From JAFGLY01 sp041309225 (GTDB taxonomy: Bacteria > Myxococcota_A > UBA796 > JAFGLY01), in assembly GCA_041309225.1 (NCBI GenBank), contig JBFYZZ010000107.1, positions 1 to 20,466 on the forward strand: a stretch of 20,466 nt of DNA, written 5' to 3'. Position numbers and translations under genes: made by a program. The notes below the pieces were generated by a model. It was not told the DNA's origin. It did not search any database and was given only the letters and a program-made list of their open reading frames with translations. Positions 6,982 through 13,759 of the stretch are shown piece after piece. Each line of letters begins with the position of its first letter. Positions within the stretch are counted from its first letter, which is position 1.

Positions 6982-7040
6982 CGGGACGCTATGAGGGGAC
7001 CCCGCGCGGGCACCGCGCGCGCGTCCCGAACGAGGTTCCC

Positions 7041-9686
7041 ATGGCCGCCCCCGTTGATCCCCCCGAACCCGTGGCCCGCCTGTACGATCCGCACGCGGCC
7101 GCCGAGCGGTACTACGCCTGGTGGGAGGCGTCCGGGTACTTCCGGGGGCATCCGGAGGCGCCCGGCGCAACGTTCGTCATCGTCATCCCGCCGCCCAACG
7201 TCACGGGCTCGCTCCACATGGGCCACGCCCTGGACCTCACCCTCCAGGACGTGCTCGTCCGCTACCACCGTTCCGCGGGCGACAACACCGTCTGGATCCC
7301 CGGAACCGACCACGCCGGGATCGCCACGCAGTGGATCGTGGAGAAGGAGCTCGCGAAGGAGGGGCTCACCCGACACGACATCGGGCGCGAGGCCTTCCTC
7401 GAGCGCACCTGGGCGTGGAAGGCCACCTACGGCGGCACGATCACGGAGCAGCTCAGGCGGCTGGGTGCCTCCTGCGACTGGTCCCGGGAGCGGTTCACGC
7501 TCGACACCGGCCTCACCCGCGCGGTGCGCGAGGCGTTCGTGCGCCTCTACGACCAGGGCCTCATCTACCGCGACACCCGGCTGATCCACTGGGATCCGGT
7601 GGGCCAGACCGCCCTCTCCGACCTCGAGGTGGTGCACGAGGAGGGTGTACAGGGCGAGATGTGGTCGTTCGCCTACCCGCTCACCGACGGTTCGGGCGAG
7701 ATCGTGGTGGCCACGACGCGTCCCGAGACCATGCTCGGGGACACCGCCGTGGCGGTCCACCCCGACGATCCGCGCTACGCCCACCTGGTCGGCCGCACGG
7801 TCCGGCACCCCTTCATGGGTCGCGAGGTGCCCGTCATCGCCGACGCCATCCTGGTGGATCCGGCCTTCGGCACGGGCGCCGTCAAGGTCACCCCCGCTCA
7901 CGATCCCAACGACTACGAGGTCGGGAAGCGGCACGGCCTGCCGTTCATCAACATCCTCAACGGCGACGGCACGCTCAACGCCGAGGGGGGCCCGTTTGCC
8001 GGGATGGACCGCTTCGAGGCCCGCAAGGCGGTCAAGGAGCGCATGGCGGCGCTGGGCCTCGACCGGGGGACGAAGCCCCACGTCATGGCCATCGGTCGCT
8101 CCCAGCGGTCGGGCGCCTTCGTGGAGCCCATGGTCTCCACGCAGTGGTTCGTTCGCATGAAGCCGCTCGCGGCCCCCGCCCTCGCCGCGGTGGAGCACGG
8201 GTTCACGCGGTTCGTCCCCAGGCAATGGGAGAACACCTACTTCTCCTGGATGCGGGGCATCACCGACTGGTGCATCTCCCGGCAGCTCTGGTGGGGCCAC
8301 CGGGTTCCGGCCTGGTACTGCGCGGACTGCGACCACGTCACCGTGGCCCGCGAGGATCCGACCGCCTGCGGCCGGTGCGGCTCGGCCCGGATCGCGCAGG
8401 ATCCGGACGTGCTCGACACCTGGTTCTCCTCGGCCCTGTGGCCCTTCTCCACGCTGGGGTGGCCCGAGCGCACCCCCGAGATGGAGCGCTGGTACCCCAC
8501 CACGGTGCTCGTCACCGCCTACGACATCATCTTCTTCTGGGTGGCCCGCATGATCTTCTCCGCGGTCCACCACACGGGGAGCGTGCCCTTCCGCGACGTC
8601 TGCATCCACGGCCTCATCCGCGACGCCCAGGGCCAGAAGATGTCCAAGACCCGAGGCAACGTGGTGGATCCGCTCCTCACCATCGACAAGTACGGCGCCG
8701 ACGCCTTCCGGTTCGCGCTCACCCAGGCGGCCACCCAGGGGTCCGACATCAACTGGGACGAGACCCGCGTCGAGAACGCCCGGCGCTACACCAACAAGCT
8801 CTGGCAGGCCTTCCGCTTCGTCATGATGAACATGGGCGACGAGGGGCTCGACGGCCCCGCCGTCCCCTCGGTGTACGACCGCTGGATCCTGGCCCGCCTG
8901 GGCGAGGCCGTGCTCCGGGTGCGGGAGGCCGTGGAGGCGTACCGGTTCAACGACGCGGCCAACGAGATCTACGCCTTCACCTGGGACGAGCTGTGCGACT
9001 GGTACCTGGAGCTCGCCAAGGGCGTGCTCTACGGCGAGTCCTCGCCGCAGGCGCTCCGGGCGGTCCGCCGTACGCTGGTCGAAGTCATGGGCGCCGTGGC
9101 CCGGCTCGTCCAGCCGATCATGCCCTTCCTGGCGGAGGAGATCTGGCAGGCCCTCCCGGGCACCTCCGGATCCGTGATGTGCGCGCCCTTTCCCCGGCCC
9201 GAGGAGTTCCCCGCCGATCCCGCCGTGCTCGCCGAGGTCCATCTCCTGCAGGAGGCCGTGGTCGAGGTGCGCCGGATCCGGAGCGAGATGGAGCTCTCCC
9301 CCAAGGTGGGCCTGCCGCTCCAGTCGACCGGGGAGCGCACGGCCTGCCTGGCCCGGCACCTCCCCGCCCTGCGCACGCTGGCCAACGTGGTGGCGTTCCA
9401 CCCGGAGGGCCGGCCCGATGGGGTGGCCGCTGCCCTCGTGGTGGGTGGTGAGCAGGCCTTCGTGGCCCTCGAAGGTGTGATCGACGTCGAGGCCGAGCGG
9501 ATCCGCCTGGATCGGGCCATCGACAAGGTGGCCCGCGACCTCGACGCGCTGGATCGACGGCTCTCCAGCCCTGGATTCGCCGATCGGGCGCCGCCGGCAA
9601 TCGTGGGGGAGTTCGGCGCCAAGCAGGCCGCCGCTCGGGACCGCCTCGCCGCGCTCCGGGCCGCGCGCAATCTCCTGGGGAGCTGA
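7041..9686 (+). CDS. valS: Valyl-tRNA synthetase
   Basis: ValRS charges tRNA-Val in the cytoplasm and edits mischarged Thr. The start is ATG 7041, with GAGGT 4-5 bp upstream; the frame is open further upstream but that part runs antisense-like through the previous gene. The 881 residues are close to the usual bacterial length. Seen: the class I signature PPPNVTGSLHMGHAL (HMGH at 59-62), the CP1 editing domain with TTRPETMLGDTAVAVHP, a four-cysteine zinc ribbon (C427, C430, C443, C446), the KMSKT loop (533-537) and the C-terminal coiled-coil arm (~800-881, rich in Leu, Arg and Ala) that is typical of ValRS and separates it from IleRS. It is the first gene of a run whose next gene starts 2 bp after its stop. 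Confidence 0.98.
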   Translation: MAAPVDPPEPVARLYDPHAAAERYYAWWEASGYFRGHPEAPGATFVIVIPPPNVTGSLHMGHALDLTLQDVLVRYHRSAGDNTVWIPGTDHAGIATQWIVEKELAKEGLTRHDIGREAFLERTWAWKATYGGTITEQLRRLGASCDWSRERFTLDTGLTRAVREAFVRLYDQGLIYRDTRLIHWDPVGQTALSDLEVVHEEGVQGEMWSFAYPLTDGSGEIVVATTRPETMLGDTAVAVHPDDPRYAHLVGRTVRHPFMGREVPVIADAILVDPAFGTGAVKVTPAHDPNDYEVGKRHGLPFINILNGDGTLNAEGGPFAGMDRFEARKAVKERMAALGLDRGTKPHVMAIGRSQRSGAFVEPMVSTQWFVRMKPLAAPALAAVEHGFTRFVPRQWENTYFSWMRGITDWCISRQLWWGHRVPAWYCADCDHVTVAREDPTACGRCGSARIAQDPDVLDTWFSSALWPFSTLGWPERTPEMERWYPTTVLVTAYDIIFFWVARMIFSAVHHTGSVPFRDVCIHGLIRDAQGQKMSKTRGNVVDPLLTIDKYGADAFRFALTQAATQGSDINWDETRVENARRYTNKLWQAFRFVMMNMGDEGLDGPAVPSVYDRWILARLGEAVLRVREAVEAYRFNDAANEIYAFTWDELCDWYLELAKGVLYGESSPQALRAVRRTLVEVMGAVARLVQPIMPFLAEEIWQALPGTSGSVMCAPFPRPEEFPADPAVLAEVHLLQEAVVEVRRIRSEMELSPKVGLPLQSTGERTACLARHLPALRTLANVVAFHPEGRPDGVAAALVVGGEQAFVALEGVIDVEAERIRLDRAIDKVARDLDALDRRLSSPGFADRAPPAIVGEFGAKQAAARDRLAALRAARNLLGS

Positions 9687-9688
9687 CC

Positions 9689-10510
9689 GTGGACCTCGAC
9701 ACCCTGGTGCGCCTGGCTCTGGCCGAGGACGTCGGCTCGGGGGACGTCACCACCGAGGCGTGCGTCCCCCCGGATCGGCTCGGCTCGGCCCGCGTGGTGG
9801 CCCGCGAGGCGGCGGTGGTGGCCGGTCAGGAGGCGGCGGAGCGGGTCTTCTCGGCGCTGGGGGCGAGGTACGCCCCGGCCGTGCCCGACGGCGGGGCCGT
9901 GGCTCCCGGCGATCTCGTGGGCCGGGCCGAGGGGCCCGTCCGGGCCCTGCTCACCGGGGAGCGGACCGCCCTCAACTTCCTCATGCGGCTCTCCGGCATC
10001 GCCACCTGGACGCGCACGCACGTCGAGGCGGCCTCGGGCGCGTTCGCCGTCGTGGACACGCGCAAGACCACGCCGCTCCACCGGGAGCTCGAGAAGGCCG
10101 CGGTGCGGGCCGGAGGCGGGCGGAACCACCGCTCCGCCCTCTACGACGGCGTGCTCGTCAAGGACAACCACCTCGTGGCCGCGGGCGGCGTCGCCGAGGC
10201 GGTGCGGCGCGCACGGGCACGGGCCCACCACCTGCTCCGCGTGCAGGTGGAGGTGGAGGATCGGGACCAGGCCCTGGAGGCCGTGGCGGCCGGCGCGGAG
10301 GCGCTGCTCCTCGACAACATGGACGACGCGACCCTCCTCGCGCTGGCCACGGAGCTCTCCGGGCGCGTGGTGCTCGAGGCCAGCGGCGGCATGACCCCGG
10401 AGCGCATCGCGCGGCTCGCCGCCATGAGGGTCCCGGTGGACCTCGTCAGCGTCGGCGGGCTGGTTCACCGGGCGCGCTGGGTGGACCTCGCGCTCGACCT
10501 CGAGGCGTGA
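9689..10510 (+). CDS. nadC: Nicotinate-nucleotide pyrophosphorylase (carboxylating)
   Basis: NadC converts quinolinate and PRPP to nicotinate mononucleotide, releasing CO2, the step where de novo NAD synthesis joins the common route. The start is GTG 9689, 2 bp after valS, with GGGGAG upstream inside the end of valS. The 273 residues match the family. Motifs: EDVGSGDVTT near the N-terminus, ERTALNFLMRLSGIAT (91-106), the substrate-binding stretch DTRKTTPLHRELEKAAVR with GGGRNHR (123-148), LVKDNH (156-161), and EASGGM near the C-terminus in the phosphate-binding barrel edge. It is not the nicotinate-salvage enzyme, which lacks this arrangement. It is co-transcribed with valS and birA by spacing. 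Confidence 0.97.
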   Translation: MDLDTLVRLALAEDVGSGDVTTEACVPPDRLGSARVVAREAAVVAGQEAAERVFSALGARYAPAVPDGGAVAPGDLVGRAEGPVRALLTGERTALNFLMRLSGIATWTRTHVEAASGAFAVVDTRKTTPLHRELEKAAVRAGGGRNHRSALYDGVLVKDNHLVAAGGVAEAVRRARARAHHLLRVQVEVEDRDQALEAVAAGAEALLLDNMDDATLLALATELSGRVVLEASGGMTPERIARLAAMRVPVDLVSVGGLVHRARWVDLALDLEA

Positions 10511-10511
10511 C

Positions 10512-11285
10512 GTGGCGCCCGGGCCTGGCGAGCGCCTCGCGGCCCGCCTGGGTCGGGCGGTCCACTGGGTCGAGGTCACCAGGTCCACCAACGACGACGC
10601 CCGGGCGCTGGCCGAGGCCGGCGCCCCCGGCGGCACCCTCGTGGTGGCCGGGGAGCAGACCGCCGGCCGCGGGCGCTTGGGGCGGACCTGGTACTCGCCC
10701 CCCGGGCACAACCTGTACGCCTCCCTGCTGCTCCGACCCGCCACCGCACCCGCCGACACGCCACTCCTGGCCCTCGCGGCCGGCCTGGGGGTGGCGGAGG
10801 CCCTGGACCTCCGGGTCAAGTGGCCCAACGACGTGGTGGACCCGGCGGATCGCAAGGTCGCGGGCCTGCTCGCCGAGGCCGAGATCTCCGGGGGCACGGT
10901 GCGGTTCGTGATCCTGGGCATGGGCATCAACGTGAACCAGCCGTCCTTCCCCCCGGACCTCCCCCAGGCCTCGAGCCTCGCCCGGATCCGTGGCGCCCCC
11001 CTCGATCCCCTCGACGTCCTGGCCGCGGTGGTCCCCGCCGTCGAGGCGCGGGTGGCACAGGTCCGCGACCACCGCGACCTCGTCCTGGACGGCTGGCGCC
11101 GCCGGAGCGCGACCCTCGGGCGCAACGTGCGCGCGGGCGACCGCGAGGGCGTGGCCATCGACGTCCGCGACGACGGCGCCCTGCTCCTGGCCCGGGCCGA
11201 CGGCGGGGTGGAGACGATCCTCGCGGGCGACGTCGAACCGGTCCGGCCGACCCGACCCCAGGAGGCCCCATGCTGCTCGTCGTAG
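10512..11285 (+). CDS. birA: Biotin--[acetyl-CoA-carboxylase] ligase
   Basis: This enzyme activates biotin with ATP and attaches it to a lysine of the carboxyl-carrier protein, supporting fatty-acid synthesis. The start is GTG 10512, 1 bp after the nadC stop. In its 257 residues the biotinyl-AMP loop GRGRLGRTW (52-60), TRSTNDDA (23-30), KWPNDV (103-108) and the KVAGLL lysine (115) are all present, followed by the small SH3-like C-terminal domain ending GDVEPV. There is no N-terminal helix-turn-helix, so it is the monofunctional type and cannot act as the biotin-operon repressor. The last 16 bp overlap the start of coaX, which suggests translational coupling. Confidence 0.96.
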   Translation: MAPGPGERLAARLGRAVHWVEVTRSTNDDARALAEAGAPGGTLVVAGEQTAGRGRLGRTWYSPPGHNLYASLLLRPATAPADTPLLALAAGLGVAEALDLRVKWPNDVVDPADRKVAGLLAEAEISGGTVRFVILGMGINVNQPSFPPDLPQASSLARIRGAPLDPLDVLAAVVPAVEARVAQVRDHRDLVLDGWRRRSATLGRNVRAGDREGVAIDVRDDGALLLARADGGVETILAGDVEPVRPTRPQEAPCCSS

Positions 11286-12034
11286 ACGTCGGCAACACCA
11301 ACATCGTCGTCGGGGTGGTCGAGGGCGTCGAGGTCCGACACCACTGGCGCCTCACGACCAGCCCCTGCACCACGGACGAGTTCGGGCTCGCCCTCCTCCA
11401 ACTCCTGGGCCTGCAGGGGCTCACGCCGGGGGACGTGAAGGGCGCCGCCATCTGCTGCGTGGTGCCCAGCACGCTCTACGGCGTCGAGAAGGCCATCCGG
11501 CGCTACCTCTCGGTAGAGGCCCTCGTGGTGGGGCGGGGCACCCGGACCGGGATGCGCGTGCGCACGGACAATCCCCGGGAGCTCGGCGCCGATCGCATCG
11601 TCAATGCGGTCGCGGCACGCGAGCGGTACGGCGCGCCCGTCGTGGTGGTGGACTTCGGCACCGCCACCACCTTCGACTGTGTGAACGCGGAGGGCGACTA
11701 CGTGGGCGGGGCCATCGCCCCCGGCTTCCAGATCTCGGCCGAGGCGCTCTACACCCGTACCAGCAAGCTGCCGCGCATCGAGCTGGAGCGGGCCCGCGCC
11801 GCCATCGGCACCAACACCGTCGCCTCCATGCAGTCGGGCCTGTACTGGGGCTACGTGGGCCTCGTGGACGGTATCGCCGGGCGCTGCAAGGCCGAGCTGG
11901 GCGGCGACCCGATCTGCGTCGCCACCGGGGGCCTCGCCAACATGGTGGCGGCGGACAGCGTCGAGATCGAACGCGTCGACGATCTCCTCACGCTCGACGG
12001 CCTCAGGCTGCTCTGGGAGCGGAACCCGCGGTAG
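11270..12034 (+). CDS. coaX: Type III pantothenate kinase
   Basis: CoaX phosphorylates pantothenate, the first step of coenzyme A synthesis; the type III form needs a monovalent cation and is not feedback-inhibited by CoA. The start is ATG 11270 with GGAGG 4-5 bp upstream, inside the birA end. The 254 residues show the ASKHA-fold signatures: phosphate loop DVGNTN (6-11), the pantothenate-binding GADRIVNAVAA (106-116), DFGTATTFD (128-136) with the catalytic Asp, and a C-terminal ATGGLA nucleotide-binding turn. The order birA-coaX is common in bacteria. It is the last gene of the valS run; a 99-bp gap follows. Confidence 0.97.
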   Translation: MLLVVDVGNTNIVVGVVEGVEVRHHWRLTTSPCTTDEFGLALLQLLGLQGLTPGDVKGAAICCVVPSTLYGVEKAIRRYLSVEALVVGRGTRTGMRVRTDNPRELGADRIVNAVAARERYGAPVVVVDFGTATTFDCVNAEGDYVGGAIAPGFQISAEALYTRTSKLPRIELERARAAIGTNTVASMQSGLYWGYVGLVDGIAGRCKAELGGDPICVATGGLANMVAADSVEIERVDDLLTLDGLRLLWERNPR

Positions 12035-12070
12035 GACCGCCCCGGATCCGGCCTCGCGGCGTCCACCGGG

Positions 12071-12100
12071 CTGGACCCGGGGGCGAACCGGCGCTAGAAG
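12071..12100 (+). promoter_or_regulatory. Possible promoter for skp-lpxD
   Basis: CTGGAC (12071-12076) and TAGAAG (12095-12100) are 18 bp apart in the gap between coaX and the Skp-like gene; transcription would begin some 25-30 bp before the start codon, with the CGGAG ribosome site (12122-12126) in between. Both boxes are partial matches to the housekeeping consensus, so this is tentative. Confidence 0.3.
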
Positions 12101-12133
12101 GGGGCCCGTCCTCTGCACCCCCGGAGTCGACCG

Positions 12134-12661
12134 ATGTCCCGCACCCGCCCGTTCCTCCGGATCCTGGTCGTCCTCGCCGCGATCGCGTTGCCGGTCCGGG
12201 CCCTGGCCGCGGAGCTCAAGATCGCGGTCGTGGACTTCCAGGCCGCGCTGAACCAGGTCCAGGAGGGGACCACGGCCATGGCCCGGCTGGAGGGGATGCG
12301 CGACGAGAAGATGAAGGCCATCGACGTCCGACGTCAGGCGCTCGCCACCATGCAGACCGAGCTCCGGAACCAGTCGGCCCTCCTGTCCGAGTCGGCGCGC
12401 GCCAGCAAGGAAGAGGCGTTCCTCAAGGCCCAGGCCGAGTTCCAGCAGCTGGCCCAGCAGGCCGAGCAGGACCTGCAGAACACGTACATGAGCATCATGG
12501 ACGGCCTCGTCTCGAAGCTGCGCGAGGAGGCCTCCGGCATCGGCCGGGAGCGGGGCTACACGCTGATCCTCGAGAAGAGCAACATCGTGTACTCGGCCAG
12601 CCTCGACGATCTCACGGCCGAGCTGGTCACCCGCTACAACCAGAAGCACCCGGGTCGGTAG
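12134..12661 (+). CDS. skp: OmpH/Skp-family periplasmic chaperone
   Basis: Skp-type proteins hold unfolded outer-membrane proteins in the periplasm on their way to the BAM complex. The 175-residue product starts at ATG 12134 after CGGAG. It has a basic n-region (MSRTRPFLR), a hydrophobic core to about residue 20 and a cleavage site near ALA/A (25-26). The mature protein begins with the family strand LKIAVVDFQAALNQ, followed by a long charged helical stretch (~45-140) that forms the coiled-coil tentacles, and ends with the strand YTLILEKSNIVYSA. The next gene, lpxD, follows 8 bp after the stop; skp-lpxD is a classic pairing. No bamA is present upstream, where coaX lies instead. Confidence 0.93.
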   Translation: MSRTRPFLRILVVLAAIALPVRALAAELKIAVVDFQAALNQVQEGTTAMARLEGMRDEKMKAIDVRRQALATMQTELRNQSALLSESARASKEEAFLKAQAEFQQLAQQAEQDLQNTYMSIMDGLVSKLREEASGIGRERGYTLILEKSNIVYSASLDDLTAELVTRYNQKHPGR

Positions 12662-12669
12662 CGGGTCCC

Positions 12670-13725
12670 GTGGGGCGCACCGCCGCCGCTGTCGCCGCGT
12701 TGCTGGGCGGCGTCCTCGAGCCCGGGGAGGGGGCGTCCGCGGACACGGTGCTGGAGGACGTACGCTCCCTCGACGAGGCGGGGCCCGAGCACCTCGCGTT
12801 CGTGGCCAACCGGCGCTACGTCCGACGGATCGCCGCCACGCGGGCCGGAGCGCTGCTGCTCGGCCCCGCCACCGCCGCCTGCGGCCGCACCGCCATCCGG
12901 GTGCCGGATCCCTACCTCGCGTTCGCCGAGGCCCTGGCGCTCTTCCACCCGACGCTGCCGGTGGTCCCCGGCGTCCACCCCTCGGCGGTCGTGGACCCCA
13001 CCGCCGAGGTCGAGGGCGCCGAGATCGGGCCCCTCGCGGTCGTGGGGCCCGGTGCGCGGATCGGGCCCGGCACCCGGCTTGCGCCGGGCGCCGTGGTGGG
13101 GGTGGGGGCCGTGGTGGGCCGGGACTGCCGGATCGGCGCCCACGCCGTGGTGGCCGACGGGTGCCAGGTCGGGGACCGGGTCGTGCTCAACCCGGGCGCG
13201 GTGGTGGGAGGCGACGGCTTCGGGTTCGCCACCACACCCGAGGGCCACGTGAAGATCCCCCAGGTGGGACGGGCAGTCCTGGAGGACGACGTGGAGCTCG
13301 GCGCCTGCGCGTGCGTGGACCGGGCCGCAGTCGGCGAGACCCGGGTGGCGCGGGGGAGCAAGGTGGACAACCTCGTCCAGGTCGGGCACGGTGCCACCGT
13401 GGGCGAGCGGAACCTGCTCGTCGCGTTCTCGGGAATCGCTGGGTCGAGCCGGCTCGGGCGGTCCGTCACGCTGGCGGCCGGGGCCCGGGTCCTGGGCCAC
13501 CTCGAGATCGGCGACGGCGCACAGGTGGGGACCGGGAGCACCGTCACCGGCGACCTCCCCGCAGGCGCGCGCGTGTCGGGCCACCCGGCCTTCGACCACG
13601 CCCGCTGGCGGCGTGCGGCCCTGGCCGCGAAGGACCTGCCGGAGCTCCTCAAGGCGCTCCGCCGCCTGGAGGCCCGGGTGGCCGCGCTGGAGGCGAAGGC
13701 GCGGGGAGGTGGGGAGGGGAGGTGA
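12670..13725 (+). CDS. lpxD: UDP-3-O-(acyl)glucosamine N-acyltransferase
   Basis: LpxD adds the second hydroxyacyl chain, on nitrogen, to UDP-3-O-acylglucosamine in lipid A synthesis, using acyl-ACP. I start it at GTG 12670 (351 residues, usual ~340), 8 bp after skp; the frame is open far upstream but only as a shadow of coaX and skp. Residues 1-100 form the uridine-binding domain (LAFVANRRY, 42-50). Residues ~101-310 are a left-handed beta helix of hexapeptide repeats (IGPLAV, IGPGTR, VGVGAV). Also seen are GGDGFGFA (180-187) and NLVQVGHGATVG with the catalytic His240. The C-terminus (~320-345) is a short coiled coil. The partners fabZ and lpxA, often next, are absent here. Confidence 0.96.
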   Translation: MGRTAAAVAALLGGVLEPGEGASADTVLEDVRSLDEAGPEHLAFVANRRYVRRIAATRAGALLLGPATAACGRTAIRVPDPYLAFAEALALFHPTLPVVPGVHPSAVVDPTAEVEGAEIGPLAVVGPGARIGPGTRLAPGAVVGVGAVVGRDCRIGAHAVVADGCQVGDRVVLNPGAVVGGDGFGFATTPEGHVKIPQVGRAVLEDDVELGACACVDRAAVGETRVARGSKVDNLVQVGHGATVGERNLLVAFSGIAGSSRLGRSVTLAAGARVLGHLEIGDGAQVGTGSTVTGDLPAGARVSGHPAFDHARWRRAALAAKDLPELLKALRRLEARVAALEAKARGGGEGR

Positions 13726-13748
13726 GCCGTCCGGCCCGGCGGGCGGGT

Positions 13749-13754
13749 TAGCCT
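13749..13754 (+). promoter_or_regulatory. Possible -10 element for a leaderless transcript
   Basis: TAGCCT sits 5 bp before the ATG at 13760 in the context GGTTAGCCTGTCGTATG, so transcription would start at or near the start codon. The gap after lpxD has no Shine-Dalgarno sequence close to this ATG, which agrees with leaderless expression. No -35 box is visible, so the call is weak. Confidence 0.25.
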
Positions 13755-13759
13755 GTCGT

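Noticed and set aside
9029..12649. Open frame of 1206 codons on the minus strand opposite valS-skp
   Set aside because: It is antisense to five clearly recognised genes and has shadow composition with no domain.
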